Source: Streptomyces sp. NBC_00513
GTDB lineage: Bacteria; Actinomycetota; Actinomycetes; Streptomycetales; Streptomycetaceae
Direction of reading: 5' to 3'
Assembly (NCBI RefSeq): GCF_041431415.1
Contig: NZ_CP107845.1
Span: 1,302,001-1,366,000, forward strand
DNA: 64,000 nucleotides
This document shows positions 25,625 to 35,175 of the stretch, piece by piece (the stretch's first letter is position 1; every line of letters starts with the position of its first letter). The notes beneath the pieces were generated by a model. The model ran no database searches. It was not told where the DNA came from and worked only from the letters and a program-made list of their open reading frames with translations. The position numbers were made by a program, and so were the translations under genes.

Positions 25625-26797
25625 ATGGGCCTCCTCCTCACCGCCGCGTACGTCTCCCTCGCCGCCTGGCTCTGGCTCGCCCTCGCCCAGGGCATGTTCT
25701 GGCGCACCGACGTCCGGCTCCCCCGGCGTACCGACCCCGCGCACTGGCCGTCGGTCGCGATCGTCGTCCCGGCCCGGGACGAGGCGCGGGTGCTCCCGCT
25801 CAGCCTCCCGTCCCTGATCGCCCAGGACTATCCGGGTGCCGCCGAGATCTTCCTGGTCGACGACGGCAGCACCGATGGCACCGCCGATCTCGCCCGGCGC
25901 CTGGCGGGCGAGCAGCCGGGGCTCGCTCTGACGGTCCTCTCCCCCGGCGAACCGGAACCGGGGTGGACCGGCAAACTGTGGGCCCTGCGCCACGGCATCG
26001 GGCAGGCCCGCACGGCCCGCACCGCGGAGCCGGACTTCCTCCTGCTCACCGACGCCGACATCGCCCACGAGCCCGACAGCCTCCGCGAGCTCGTCGCCGC
26101 CGCGACCTCCGCGGACCTCGACCTGGTCTCACAGATGGCCCGGTTGCGGGTGACGAGCCCGTGGGAACGCCTCGTCGTCCCCGCCTTCGTGTACTTCTTC
26201 GCACAGCTCTACCCGTTCCGGTGGGTCAACCGCCCCGGCGGCCGGACCGCCGCCGCCGCCGGCGGGTGCGTGTTGCTCCGTACCGCGACCGCCGTACGCG
26301 CCGGCGTCCCCGACTCCATCCGACAGGCCGTCATCGACGACGTGTCGCTCGCCCGCGCCGTGCGTCGGTCCGGCGGCAGGATCTGGTTGGGGCTGGCGGA
26401 GCGGGTGGACAGCGTGCGCCCGTACCCCGCGCTGGGCGATCTGTGGCGGATGGTCTCGCGCAGCGCGTACACCCAACTGCGCCACCAGCCGCTGCTGCTG
26501 GCCGGCGCGGTGGTCGGCCTGACGGTGGTCTACCTCGTCCCGCCCGTGGCCCTCGTCGTGGGACTGGCAGCCGCGCACCCCGCCCCGGCGTGGGCGGGCG
26601 GTCTCGCCTGGCTGCTGATGGCGGGCACCTACCTGCCGATGCTGCGCTACTACCGGCAGTCGGCCGCCTTGGCCCCGCTGCTTCCTTTCACGGCGCTGCT
26701 CTACCTCCTGATGACCGTGGACTCCGCCGTCCTGCACCACCGGGGTCGCGGGGCGGCCTGGAAAGGTCGCACCTATGCCCGTCCGACCGACGCCTGA
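25625..26797 (+). CDS. HpnB-like membrane glycosyltransferase
   Basis: The 390-residue protein has one N-terminal helix (about 5-22), a GT2 domain (about 40-270) with VVPARDEA, VDDGSTDGT and LTDADIAHEPDS, and further helices at about 285-375. The GT2 domain keeps the family Asp motifs. The layout matches HpnB, a glycosyltransferase found beside hopanoid genes, but no hopanoid gene is in this window. It is divergent from the racemase gene, so hopanoid work is possible but not shown. Confidence 0.8.
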   Translation: MGLLLTAAYVSLAAWLWLALAQGMFWRTDVRLPRRTDPAHWPSVAIVVPARDEARVLPLSLPSLIAQDYPGAAEIFLVDDGSTDGTADLARRLAGEQPGLALTVLSPGEPEPGWTGKLWALRHGIGQARTARTAEPDFLLLTDADIAHEPDSLRELVAAATSADLDLVSQMARLRVTSPWERLVVPAFVYFFAQLYPFRWVNRPGGRTAAAAGGCVLLRTATAVRAGVPDSIRQAVIDDVSLARAVRRSGGRIWLGLAERVDSVRPYPALGDLWRMVSRSAYTQLRHQPLLLAGAVVGLTVVYLVPPVALVVGLAAAHPAPAWAGGLAWLLMAGTYLPMLRYYRQSAALAPLLPFTALLYLLMTVDSAVLHHRGRGAAWKGRTYARPTDA

Positions 26798-27043
26798 ACC
26801 GACCGGGCCCCACCTGAAAGCGTGTCATCCGAGGTCATCGCGTTGTGACGGAACGTCAGCACCACATGGGTGCACCGCACAACCGGTCGGTACGAGTAGC
26901 AGCAAGTCGGGGCGGAAGTGGCGAATCGTGCACGCGGAGGTGAAGTGAAGCCTGTGGCTCTGACCTGCGAATATGCAGGTCAGGGCGGTGTTGGTCACAC
27001 CTCGCTATGGACCCGGTGAAGTCGTGGGCTTAACTTAGGTCCC
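26798..27043. other. 246-bp region upstream of DUF6643 gene, with a strong palindrome
   Basis: It holds a perfect eight-base inverted repeat at 26961-26982 and a candidate -10 TAACTT at 27031-27036, seven bases before the ATG, giving an almost leaderless start. The rest shows no gene or repeat. The lower GC of the central part fits a regulatory region. Confidence 0.55.
26961..26982. promoter_or_regulatory. Perfect inverted repeat upstream of DUF6643 gene
   Basis: Arms TGACCTGC and GCAGGTCA are separated by GAATAT. The site ends about 48 bp before the putative -10. There is no T-run, so a dimeric regulator site is more likely than a terminator. Confidence 0.55.
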
Positions 27044-27547
27044 ATGACCTCCCCCCGCTCCACTTATGGCGGCGGTTACTACTCCGCGCCCTCCTTCCCG
27101 GACACCCCCATCTACGACTCCCTCGTCGCCGAACGCGGCACCCCGCAGATCGCGCCGATCCGTGTCCCGGCCCAGTACGACTCTCCGAGTGCCGGTTATT
27201 CGAGCGGTGGGTACCTGCCGGCCCTCCCGTCCGCCCTGCCCGCCCTGCCGCCCGCACCGCAGCAGCAGCAGGCTCCGGCGTACGGGTACCCGTACCAGCA
27301 GCAGTCCGCACCGCAGCAGATGCCCGTGCCGTTGCAGCAGGCGCCCGCGCCGTACATCCCGCAGCAGCAGCCCGTCGCCTCGCGTCCGGTGTACGCGCAG
27401 CAGCAGCCGCAGCAGCCCCGTCCGGTCGCCACGGGCACCGGGTACGAGGCCATGCGCCCGGCGGCTCCCAGGCCGATGCAGGCACCCGTGCAGGCCACCT
27501 CGTACGAGGACCCGTACGGCCGCCAGTACCAGGGGCGCGGCTACTGA
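27044..27547 (+). CDS. DUF6643-type Pro/Gln/Tyr-rich protein
   Basis: The 167-residue protein starts MTSPRSTYGGGYYSAPSFPD. A moderately conserved head (about 1-50) is followed by a long Gln/Pro/Ala/Tyr-rich tail with QQQ runs. This matches what I remember as DUF6643 in Streptomyces. No enzyme motif, signal peptide or membrane segment is seen. The tail is likely disordered. Its leaderless-looking promoter and the strong palindrome upstream suggest tight regulation. Confidence 0.8.
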   Translation: MTSPRSTYGGGYYSAPSFPDTPIYDSLVAERGTPQIAPIRVPAQYDSPSAGYSSGGYLPALPSALPALPPAPQQQQAPAYGYPYQQQSAPQQMPVPLQQAPAPYIPQQQPVASRPVYAQQQPQQPRPVATGTGYEAMRPAAPRPMQAPVQATSYEDPYGRQYQGRGY

Positions 27548-27616
27548 CCGGTCCTGCCGGAGGTCGGGTGATCGGCGCCGCACGGCGCTGACCTGGGGAC
27601 GCGTGAGGGCGGCCGG

Positions 27617-27631
27617 TAAAATGCCCTCATG
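27617..27631 (+). promoter_or_regulatory. -10 element TAAAAT for a leaderless MOSC mRNA
   Basis: TAAAAT at 27617-27622 lies exactly six bases before the ATG at 27629. There is no Shine-Dalgarno before the ATG, consistent with leaderless transcription. No clear -35 is seen. Confidence 0.55.
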
Positions 27632-28456
27632 CCGACCCTGTATGTCCATTCGCTCCATGTCCATCCCGTCAAGTCGGTGGCGGGGATCGCTCCCGACGAG
27701 GTGGCCGTGGAGCCCTGGGGTCTGTCCGGTGACCGCCGCTGGGCCGTGGTCGACGTCGAGGGTTCGGTCGTCACCCAACGGCAGCAGCCCCGGCTGGCCT
27801 TGGCTTCCTCGCGTCCGCTCGCGGCCGGCCGGATCGTGCTGTCCGCGCCCGGAATGGCGGACCTGACGGTGGAGGTGCCTGAGCCGGGGCCGCTGGAGCC
27901 GGTCGTGCTGTTCGGCAAGAAGATCGAGACGGTGGTCGCCGCCGGCGAGGCCGGCGACTGGCTCAGCGCCTTCCTCGGGATGCCCGTCCGGCTGGTGCAC
28001 CTCGACGATCCGGCCGTCCGACGCCCGGTGGACCCGGACTACGCGCTGCCCGGCGAGACCGTGAGCCTGGCCGACGCCTATCCGCTGTTGATCACCACCC
28101 TGGCCTCGCTGGAGGCCCTGAACGAGCTGATCGCCCGCGGGGACCATCCTGAGGAGGGGCCGCTGCCGATGAACCGGTTCCGGCCGAGCCTGGTGGTGGC
28201 GGGTGGCGGGGCCTGGGCCGAGGACGGCTGGCGGCGGATCGCGGTGGGCGACACCGCCGTGTTCCGGGGGGTGCGGGAATGCGGGCGGTGCGTCGTCACG
28301 ACCACCGACCAGCGGACGGCGACGCGGGGCAAGGAGCCCCTCAAGACCCTGGCCCGACACCGGCGGATCGGGAAGTCCCTCGCTTTCGGACGGCAGGTGG
28401 CGCCGGTGGCACTGGGCACGGTGCGCGTGGGCGACGAGGTCCGCGTCCTGGAGTGA
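27629..28456 (+). CDS. MOSC-domain protein with N-terminal beta-barrel
   Basis: The 275-residue protein has the mARC/YcbX layout: an N-terminal beta-barrel domain (about 1-120) starting VHSLHVHPVKSVAGI, then a MOSC domain (about 130-270) with FRPSLVV and the molybdenum-ligand cysteine region VRECGRCVVTTTDQ. Such proteins bind the sulfurated molybdenum cofactor and often reduce N-hydroxylated compounds with a partner electron donor. No partner is next to it. The start is fixed by the TAAAAT -10 six bases upstream. Confidence 0.9.
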   Translation: MPTLYVHSLHVHPVKSVAGIAPDEVAVEPWGLSGDRRWAVVDVEGSVVTQRQQPRLALASSRPLAAGRIVLSAPGMADLTVEVPEPGPLEPVVLFGKKIETVVAAGEAGDWLSAFLGMPVRLVHLDDPAVRRPVDPDYALPGETVSLADAYPLLITTLASLEALNELIARGDHPEEGPLPMNRFRPSLVVAGGGAWAEDGWRRIAVGDTAVFRGVRECGRCVVTTTDQRTATRGKEPLKTLARHRRIGKSLAFGRQVAPVALGTVRVGDEVRVLE

Positions 28457-28739
28457 GCACGCCGACCACGACCGGGCCGGGGTGACCGTCCGGGCCGGGG
28501 TGACCGTCCGGACCGGTGCCGCCGGAACTACACCTTCGAGGGGCTCGACCCGCCCCACGGAACCAACCGGCCCGGCGGGGCCGTTGAATGACTCGGGACG
28601 GGTGACACCGGACGGCCGGCGCACGGGGGACGTGCACCGGATCGGGTGACCACATGTCCGCGCGTCCCGGAATGCGCGTCCACCGGGCATGCGGGAGGCT
28701 TGGACGCGCAGACAGACGGAGGCAAGGGGGTGCCGGACC
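28457..28739. other. 283-bp gap with 18-bp tandem repeat
   Basis: At about 28471-28517 two and a half copies of an 18-bp unit containing GGGCCGGGGTGACCGT occur in a row. The rest has a GGAGG near 28718-28722 and AAGGGGG at 28724-28730 that serve the next gene. No small gene with a credible start is seen. Confidence 0.45.
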
Positions 28740-29351
28740 GTGCGGACAGCAATGGGTGTGTGGCGTTGGCGGCGCAATCCGCTGCGCCGACCGACCGATC
28801 TCTTCGAGGCGTGGGTGGCGTTCGCCGCCGTGATCTGCGTCCTGCTGGTGGCTCCGGCCGTCGGCTGGGCCACGGGACTCCAGGTGGACGGCACCCTTCA
28901 GCGCGCCGCGAGCGAACAGCGGCAGGAGCGGCAACTGGTGCCGGCGGTGGTGCTCCGCACGGCTCCGGACCCGCCCGCCGGCGCGGAGAGCGATCCGACG
29001 GCCGACCGGCAGACCCCGGCACGGACTCAGGTCGTGGCCTCCTGGATCGCGCCCGACGGCACCAGCCGTCAGGGGACGGTGCCGGCCGCCGAGGAGCCAC
29101 CGCGTCCCGGGGACAGATTCCGGATGTGGACCGACTCCGGGGGGCGGCTGGTGGGCCGCCCGCTCGACCCGTCGGCGGCGTCCTTCCACGCGACGATGGC
29201 CGGTCTCGCCGCCGCCCTGGGCCTGGCCGCCCTGGTGGAGACGGTCCGGCGTCTGGTCGTACGCCGGCTCATGCATCGGCGGTACTCGCGTCTGGACCGT
29301 GCGTGGGCGGCGGCCGGCTCGGACTGGGGCCGGGCGGGTGCGGGCAGCTGA
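28740..29351 (+). CDS. Rv1733c-type two-helix membrane protein
   Basis: The 203-residue protein has a basic, Trp/Arg-rich N-terminus (MGVWRWRRNPLRRPTDL, after a few residues), one helix at about 28-50, an extracytoplasmic Glu/Gln/Pro-rich loop of about 95 residues, and a second helix at about 145-165 before a basic tail. This is the Rv1733c layout, widespread and multicopy in Streptomyces. Function is unknown. GTG 28740 has AAGGGGG at nine bases; an in-frame ATG four codons later is the alternative. Confidence 0.75.
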   Translation: MRTAMGVWRWRRNPLRRPTDLFEAWVAFAAVICVLLVAPAVGWATGLQVDGTLQRAASEQRQERQLVPAVVLRTAPDPPAGAESDPTADRQTPARTQVVASWIAPDGTSRQGTVPAAEEPPRPGDRFRMWTDSGGRLVGRPLDPSAASFHATMAGLAAALGLAALVETVRRLVVRRLMHRRYSRLDRAWAAAGSDWGRAGAGS

Positions 29352-29513
29352 CCTGGCAACTCATCGGCCCCGCGCGCGCTACGGTGGTCCGGGTGGTTCA
29401 GCCGCTCCAGGCACTTCGATCTCTTTGAGCTGCCTCGGTGGCGTCAGTCGCTGACGTCAGTCGCTTCGGCAGCGGGATTACCGCGAATACGAGGGTGGGG
29501 GCACGACAGCACC

Positions 29514-31982
29514 ATGGCTCAGGGCACGGTCCAGGTGACACACGGCGGGGCTTCGCGGTGGCGCCGCCGCTCCGGTGAGTATCCGACACTGAGCGCCGCG
29601 CTCGCGGTCGCGGGCGACGGGGACGTCCTCTCCATCGGCCCCGGCACCTACCGCGAGAACCTGGTCCTGGAACACGCCGTGACGCTGCGCGGCCTGGAGG
29701 GCGGGGTGGGTTCGGTACGGATCGCCCCGCTCGACGGGGTGGCGCTGACCGTGCGCGCCTCCGCCGTGATCCAGGACCTGTACCTGGAGGGCCAGGACCG
29801 GGCGGCGCCCGCGCTGCTCGTGGAGGACGGCTCCCCCGAGTTGACCGACCTGCGCGTCAACACCCGCTCGGCGGCCGGCATCGAGGTGCGCGGCAGCGGG
29901 GCCCGGCCGCTGGTGCGCCGTTGCACGGTGGAGAATCCCACCGGGGTCGGCATCGCCGTGCTCGACGGCGGCGGCGGGGTGTTCGAGGAGTGCGAGGTCG
30001 TGGCCGCGGGCCAGACCGGGGTGTCGGTGCGCGGTGGCGCGCGACCGCGTCTGGAACGCTGCCGCATCCACCACGCCACGGGCGCGGGCATCGGCGTCAC
30101 CGGCGAGGGCTCCGGCCTGGAGGCGCTGGGCTGCGAGGTGTACGAGATCAAGGGTGCCGGTGTCCAGGTCGCGGCGCGGGCCACCGCCCGGCTCACCGAC
30201 TCCTCGGTGCACCGCACCTCGGCCGACGGGGTCACCCTCGACACGGACGCGGTGCTCACGCTCGCCGGCTGTGACATCCACGACATCCCGGAGAACGCGG
30301 TCGATCTGCGCTCCCGTTCGGTGCTGACGCTCAGCCGCACCACCGTGCGGCGCTTCGGTCGCAACGGCCTGTCGGTGTGGGATCCGGGGACCCGGGTGGT
30401 CGCCGAGTCCTGCGAGATCCACGACAGCACCGGCGACTATCCGGCGGTGTGGGTCAGCGACGGGGCCACGGCCTCGTTGGACTCCTGCCGGGTGCACGAC
30501 GTGCCGGACGCGCTGTTCGTCCTGGACCGGGGCTCCCGTGTCGACGTCGTCGACAGTGATCTCTCCCAGGTCCGCAACACCGCCGTCTCGGTGAGCGACG
30601 GGGCGACGGCGCAGTTGGACGACTGCCGGATCCGGGAGGCGGCGACCGGGGCCTGGTTCCGCGACCACGGCAGCGGCGGCACCCTCGCCAACTGCACCGT
30701 CGACTCGGTACAGACGGGTGTGATCGTCACCAAGGGCGCCGACCCGGTGTTGGAGCGGTGCACGGTCACTTCCCCCACGGAGGCGGGGTTCTATGTGTCG
30801 GCGGGCGGTCGAGGGACTTTCACGGCCTGCCGGGTGAGCGGCAGTTCCGGCTTCGGTTTCCATGTCATCGACGGCTCGCGCACCACCCTCGCGAAGTGCC
30901 ACACCGAGCGCTGCGCGCGCGGCGGCTACGAGTTCGCGGAGGACGGCCCGGTGACCGAGGACTGCACGAGCGACGAGTCCGGGCCGCGGCTCGCCGCCCA
31001 GTCGGCCGCGGTCGGCGGGGCGGGCGGGGCGCAGGCGGGGATCCGTACCCTCGTGGCGGACCAGAGCCCGGCGGCGCGGGCGGCGGACGTGCCGCCGGCC
31101 CGGTCCGGCGAGCCCGAGGCGGAGCGGGCGACGCCGGCCCGCGGGTCGGGCGAGGTGTTGGGCCACCTGGACGCGCTGGTGGGCCTGGACAGCGTCAAGC
31201 GCGAGGTGCGCGCCCTCACCGACATGATCGAGGTCGGTCGCCGACGGCAGCAGGCGGGCCTCAAGGCCGCCTCGGTGCGCCGGCACCTGGTCTTCACCGG
31301 CTCCCCCGGTACGGGGAAGACGACCGTGGCCCGTCTCTACGGGGAGATCCTCGCCTCGCTCGGGGTGTTGGAGCGGGGTCACCTGGTCGAGGTGTCCCGG
31401 GTGGACCTGGTCGGCGAGCACATCGGGTCGACGGCGATCCGTACCCAGGAGGCGTTCGACCGGGCGCGCGGCGGGGTGCTGTTCATCGACGAGGCGTACG
31501 CGCTGGCCCCGGAGGACTCGGGGCGGGACTTCGGGCGCGAGGCGATCGACACGCTGGTGAAGCTGATGGAGGACCACCGTGACGCGGTGGTGGTGATCGT
31601 CGCCGGCTACACCGCGGAGATGGACCGGTTCCTGACCGTGAATCCGGGTGTCGCCTCGCGGTTCTCCCGCACCATCACCTTCGGCGACTACGGGCCCGAG
31701 GAACTGCTGCGGATCGTGGAGCAGCAGGCGGAGGAGCACGAGTACCGGCTGGGCGAGGGCACCCCGAAGGCCCTGTTGGCGTACTTCACGGACCTTCCCA
31801 AGGGGCCTGCCTTCGGCAACGGCCGCACCGCGCGCCAGACCTTCGAGGCGATGGTCGAGCGGCACGCCGGGCGGGTGGCGCAGCTCGCCGATCCGGGGAC
31901 CGACGAGCTGACCCTGCTCTTCCCGGAGGACCTTCCGGTGCTGCCGGGGCCGACGGCCGCGCTGCCGGCCGGGACGCTCTGA
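29514..31982 (+). CDS. Right-handed beta-helix repeat protein fused to EccA/CbbX-type AAA ATPase
   Basis: The 822-residue protein begins with about 500 residues of parallel beta-helix repeats with periodic short strands ([28 protein letters not shown] style) that look like a pectin-lyase-like solenoid. A linker of about 40 residues leads to a CbbX/SpoVK/EccA-type AAA domain (about 550-810). The AAA domain has Walker [10 protein letters not shown] near 596, Walker [11 protein letters not shown] near 656 and the sensor [20 protein letters not shown]. Type VII secretion EccA proteins have the same ATPase class with a TPR head; here the head is a beta-helix. No signal peptide is seen. Role is unknown. 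Confidence 0.85.
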   Translation: MAQGTVQVTHGGASRWRRRSGEYPTLSAALAVAGDGDVLSIGPGTYRENLVLEHAVTLRGLEGGVGSVRIAPLDGVALTVRASAVIQDLYLEGQDRAAPALLVEDGSPELTDLRVNTRSAAGIEVRGSGARPLVRRCTVENPTGVGIAVLDGGGGVFEECEVVAAGQTGVSVRGGARPRLERCRIHHATGAGIGVTGEGSGLEALGCEVYEIKGAGVQVAARATARLTDSSVHRTSADGVTLDTDAVLTLAGCDIHDIPENAVDLRSRSVLTLSRTTVRRFGRNGLSVWDPGTRVVAESCEIHDSTGDYPAVWVSDGATASLDSCRVHDVPDALFVLDRGSRVDVVDSDLSQVRNTAVSVSDGATAQLDDCRIREAATGAWFRDHGSGGTLANCTVDSVQTGVIVTKGADPVLERCTVTSPTEAGFYVSAGGRGTFTACRVSGSSGFGFHVIDGSRTTLAKCHTERCARGGYEFAEDGPVTEDCTSDESGPRLAAQSAAVGGAGGAQAGIRTLVADQSPAARAADVPPARSGEPEAERATPARGSGEVLGHLDALVGLDSVKREVRALTDMIEVGRRRQQAGLKAASVRRHLVFTGSPGTGKTTVARLYGEILASLGVLERGHLVEVSRVDLVGEHIGSTAIRTQEAFDRARGGVLFIDEAYALAPEDSGRDFGREAIDTLVKLMEDHRDAVVVIVAGYTAEMDRFLTVNPGVASRFSRTITFGDYGPEELLRIVEQQAEEHEYRLGEGTPKALLAYFTDLPKGPAFGNGRTARQTFEAMVERHAGRVAQLADPGTDELTLLFPEDLPVLPGPTAALPAGTL

Positions 31983-32001
31983 GACGGGTCGGCGGTCGCC
32001 G

Positions 32002-32109
32002 GTTCGCGACGTCGGGTGCGTTCGCGACGTCGGGTGCGTTCGCGGCATCGGGTGCGTTCGTGGCTTCTGATTCGTTCGTGGCATCGGGTGCGTTCGTGGC
32101 ATCCGCTCA
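32002..32109. repeat. Six tandem 18-bp repeats between convergent genes
   Basis: Units begin at 32002, 32020, 32038, 32056, 32074 and 32092 and share GTTCGYGRCRTCGGGTGC, with units 4 and 6 diverged. The last unit overlaps the stop codon of the leftward membrane hydrolase gene. The array makes up most of the 124-bp intergenic gap and looks like a VNTR. Confidence 0.75.
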
Positions 32110-34455
32110 CCGGTCGAGCCGGTTTCCCGGTCTCTGCTGCGGGACGTCGGCCGCGTCGGCCCCCGTCATGACGGCCAGGCGGGCGAGCAGCCTGTCCCGT
32201 TCGGCGGCGAACGCCGGGTCGGCCTGGTAGTCGGAGTGTCCGAGGATCGGCGCGGGAAGCGGGTGGAGTTCGCTGCGCCCGTAGGCGAGCGGATCGACGA
32301 GCGGGCCCCGGTCCACGTCCTTGTCGGGGCAGGCCCCGACCGGGCCGCCGATGGGATCGGTGGCCCGCCACAGGTTGCGCCAGCAGTCCAGGTCCCGGTG
32401 GAGGGCGGTGAGGGGTCCGGGGCCGAAGTAGGCGGGGAACCAGCGTCCGTAGAGCCGGGCCAGCGGGGATCCGTAGGTCAGCAGCGCGACCCGGCCTCGG
32501 ACGTCCGGCGGCAACTGCCAGACGGCGGCGGCCGCGAGGACACTGCCCTGTGAGTGACCCGAGATGACCAGGCGGCCACCGGTGAGCCCGGTCCAGGCGG
32601 TCATCCGCCAGGTCAGGTCCGGTACGGCCCGCTCGGCGTAGCAGGGCGGCGCGAACGGGTGGGCGGCGCGCGGCCAGAAGGTTCCCACGTCCCACAGGAT
32701 CCCTATGGTGCGGCGGGCGGCCGGGTCCCGGTAGGCGCGCCGGCCCCAGGTGACGAACAGGACGAAGCCGAAACCGATCAGCCAGGAACCGGTGTCCTGG
32801 GCGGTGCGGGCGGCGGCTTCCACCGCGGGGTGGCTGCCCCGGGCCGCCTCGCCGGGGACCTGCTCGCTGATCCAGGCCCCGGCCAGGGCGCCCGCGCCGA
32901 GCAGGAGCGTTATGCCGGAGACGGCCGCCACGAACCAGGGCGCGGAGTCGGTGAGGGCGGCGGCCGCCCGGGCGCCGGCGATCCGGCGGCTGCGCGCCGG
33001 GTCGGCGGGCTCGTCGGGGTACTCGGCGGCGACGGTGACCGCCAGCCGGCGCGTCGTGAGGGCCCCGCGCACGGCGAACCAGGCGGCGAGCAGGGCGAGG
33101 ACGAGCAGCAGGGGCGGCAGCACGGCGGCCTGCCAGGACAGCAGTACGGGCGGCCCGGGCAGGGTGGCTCCGGCCATGCCCGGGGTGTCTCCGCCGTCCA
33201 GCCAGTCGGCGACGCGTTGGGCGACGCCGCCGGACATGACCCCGCCGAGGGCGCACCCGAGCATGGCCACGGCCGGACCGCCGAGGCCCCGCAGGGCCGC
33301 CGCGGGGTCGGGGGCAGCCCGGTGGAGGCGGCGGGCGACGACGGCCAGGGCGAGGGCGCAGCAGCCCTGGCCGAGCATCAGCGCCCCGAACGCGAAGTCT
33401 CCGGGCAGCCGCCCCGCGGAGGTCCAGCCGGATCGTGACCAGGACGCGTACACCAGGACGGCGCCGAGCAGTCCGAGGGCGCCGCGCGGCAGCAGGGCCA
33501 CGGCGGCCCGGTCGAGCCGGTGGTCGGGGCGTGCCTCGGTGCGGCCGCGCCGGCAGACCACGCAGACCACGCAGAGGGCCGTGCCGGCGAGCAGGACCTG
33601 GAGCACCCAGCCGGTGGCTTCGAGGACGGGGGTCCCGGCGCGGCGGTCGTACGCGGCGGCGGGCACGGCGACGGCCACCGCGACGGTGAGCAGTCCGGCG
33701 GCGGTGTGGGCGGCGCGCAGTCGGGCCACGAGGCGGCGCCCGTACCAGAATCCGGGCCGGCCGAGTGCGGGGGTGTCGTCCTCGGGGTTGTCGGGCTCGG
33801 CGGCGCCGGCGGGGGGCGGCTGGGACTCGTAGGCGCTCCAGGTGCGGTCGGAGAGGTACCAGAGCAGCCCGGTCAGTGCGGCCGGGAGCAGCGCGCCGAG
33901 CGCGAGGCGGCGTCCGGGCTGGCCCCAGGGGCCGTCGGCGCGCGGGAAGGGCAGTTGGTTCGCGCAGCCGCCGGACCCCGCGCACTGCCAGGCGACCAGG
34001 TCGAGTGCGACCTCGCACGCGGCGGCGATCAGCAGCACGGTGAGGCTGAGCGCGAGGAGCCGTACGAGGAGTCCGTACGCGCGCACCGCACGGGGCGAGC
34101 GGCCGGTGGCGGGTGCGGCCGGCCGGGCCCAGTGGGCCAGGTTGGCCACCATGAACGGCAGGAGCAGCAGCCACAGGGCGCGGGCGCCGTTGCCGGAGGT
34201 GAGTCGCGACCAGCAGTAGGCCTCGGGCACGGGTCGACCGACGTACCGCTCGGGGTGGGCCTCGGCGTCGGTGTCCTCGGCGCGTCGGAACACCGCGGCG
34301 GTGGAGTCCCCGGTGATGCGGACGGTGCGCGGGTCTCCGAGGAGTTCGCCGGGGGGTGCGCCGGCGACGCCGTGGACCAGCAGTTCCAGGGCGAGGGGGA
34401 AGGGGGTGGCAGGGGGTCGGTACGGGGAGGGTGGGGCTGTGGGGTGGTCCGGCAC
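32107..34455 (-). CDS. Large multi-helix membrane protein with alpha/beta-hydrolase domain
   Basis: The 782-residue protein starts at GTG 34455 after GGAGG at six bases; a longer ATG form to 34551 has no ribosome site. It begins with a hydrolase-like segment (FPLALELLVHGVAGAPPGELL), passes through many hydrophobic helices (about 85-560), and ends with a catalytic-looking elbow GHSQGS near 630 plus DHLAYGRSELH and a late His. Thus the hydrolase fold appears to be split around or joined to a large membrane insert. It is a streptomycete hypothetical family. Substrate and role are unknown. Confidence 0.75.
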   Translation of the reverse strand: MPDHPTAPPSPYRPPATPFPLALELLVHGVAGAPPGELLGDPRTVRITGDSTAAVFRRAEDTDAEAHPERYVGRPVPEAYCWSRLTSGNGARALWLLLLPFMVANLAHWARPAAPATGRSPRAVRAYGLLVRLLALSLTVLLIAAACEVALDLVAWQCAGSGGCANQLPFPRADGPWGQPGRRLALGALLPAALTGLLWYLSDRTWSAYESQPPPAGAAEPDNPEDDTPALGRPGFWYGRRLVARLRAAHTAAGLLTVAVAVAVPAAAYDRRAGTPVLEATGWVLQVLLAGTALCVVCVVCRRGRTEARPDHRLDRAAVALLPRGALGLLGAVLVYASWSRSGWTSAGRLPGDFAFGALMLGQGCCALALAVVARRLHRAAPDPAAALRGLGGPAVAMLGCALGGVMSGGVAQRVADWLDGGDTPGMAGATLPGPPVLLSWQAAVLPPLLLVLALLAAWFAVRGALTTRRLAVTVAAEYPDEPADPARSRRIAGARAAAALTDSAPWFVAAVSGITLLLGAGALAGAWISEQVPGEAARGSHPAVEAAARTAQDTGSWLIGFGFVLFVTWGRRAYRDPAARRTIGILWDVGTFWPRAAHPFAPPCYAERAVPDLTWRMTAWTGLTGGRLVISGHSQGSVLAAAAVWQLPPDVRGRVALLTYGSPLARLYGRWFPAYFGPGPLTALHRDLDCWRNLWRATDPIGGPVGACPDKDVDRGPLVDPLAYGRSELHPLPAPILGHSDYQADPAFAAERDRLLARLAVMTGADAADVPQQRPGNRLDR

Positions 34456-34576
34456 GGCGGCCTCCGCTCGCGGGGCGGTATCGGCCCCTGACCAGGATCC
34501 CGCCCTGCGGACCCGCTGCCCAGGCCTCCGTTCGCGTGAAAAATCGCCCATCGGGGACTTCTGACGGCACGCCGGC

Positions 34577-34582
34577 TAGGGT
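34577..34582 (+). promoter_or_regulatory. Candidate -10 TAGGGT for the SRPBCC gene
   Basis: TAGGGT lies 44 bp before the SRPBCC ATG, and an AGGAGG ribosome site follows near 34614-34619. The -35 is not clear. The divergent membrane hydrolase gene starts 122 bp to the left. Confidence 0.35.
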
Positions 34583-34625
34583 GGCGCGCACACGTGTTCC
34601 CTCTTCGTACTCAGGAGGTACCGCC

Positions 34626-35126
34626 ATGGCTCGCCGACTTCGCCCGGTGGGGCTGGACTTCATCGAGGTCGCCCCGGTCCGTCTGGTCTTCACGGCGCGT
34701 GCGGCGGCGACGCCGGAGGCCGTGTACCGGGCGCTCGCGGAGGAGGTGACGGGCTGGCCCGACTGGTTCCGGGCGGTCACCCTGGCCCGGCCGACGGAGG
34801 GCGGGGCCGGCCGCGAGGTCCGGCTGACGGGCGGGGTCCGGTTCCGCGAGACGATCATGGCGGCGGAGCCGGAGCGGCGGTACGCGTACCGGGCGGACGA
34901 GACCAACGCGCCGGGCCTGCACGCCCTGTTGGAGGAGTGGCTGCTGTCGGCCGCGGGACCGCGGGCGTCCTCCGGGACCCTGATCCGGTGGACCTTCGCG
35001 GCGGACGGGCCGGCCCCGTTCCGCGTGGCCCTGAAAGCCGCCCGCCCCGGGCTCGACCGCGCGTTCCGGTCGGCGGTACGCGCCCTCGACGCCCGGCTCA
35101 CGGGCCGGAGCGGCGCGGGTCGCTGA
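34626..35126 (+). CDS. SRPBCC-family (START-like) protein
   Basis: The 166-residue protein has the helix-grip pattern: strand-rich start FIEVAPVRLVFTARAAATPEAVYRAL, then GWPDWFRAVTLARP and REVRLTGGVRFRETIMAAEPERRYAYR, ending in a long C-terminal helix. SRPBCC folds bind hydrophobic ligands. No catalytic residue can be assigned. ATG 34626 follows AGGAGG. It is divergent from the membrane hydrolase and converges with the cysteine lyase gene across a hairpin. Confidence 0.82.
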   Translation: MARRLRPVGLDFIEVAPVRLVFTARAAATPEAVYRALAEEVTGWPDWFRAVTLARPTEGGAGREVRLTGGVRFRETIMAAEPERRYAYRADETNAPGLHALLEEWLLSAAGPRASSGTLIRWTFAADGPAPFRVALKAARPGLDRAFRSAVRALDARLTGRSGAGR

Positions 35127-35175
35127 GGCCGGGACGCCTCGCGTGGCCGACCGGTCCCCGCCGGGGGCACGGGTC

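Noticed and set aside
31688..35170. A 1160-codon minus-strand frame overlapping the membrane hydrolase and its neighbours
   Set aside because: Pro/Arg-rich, no motifs, and antisense or out of frame to genes with clear domains.
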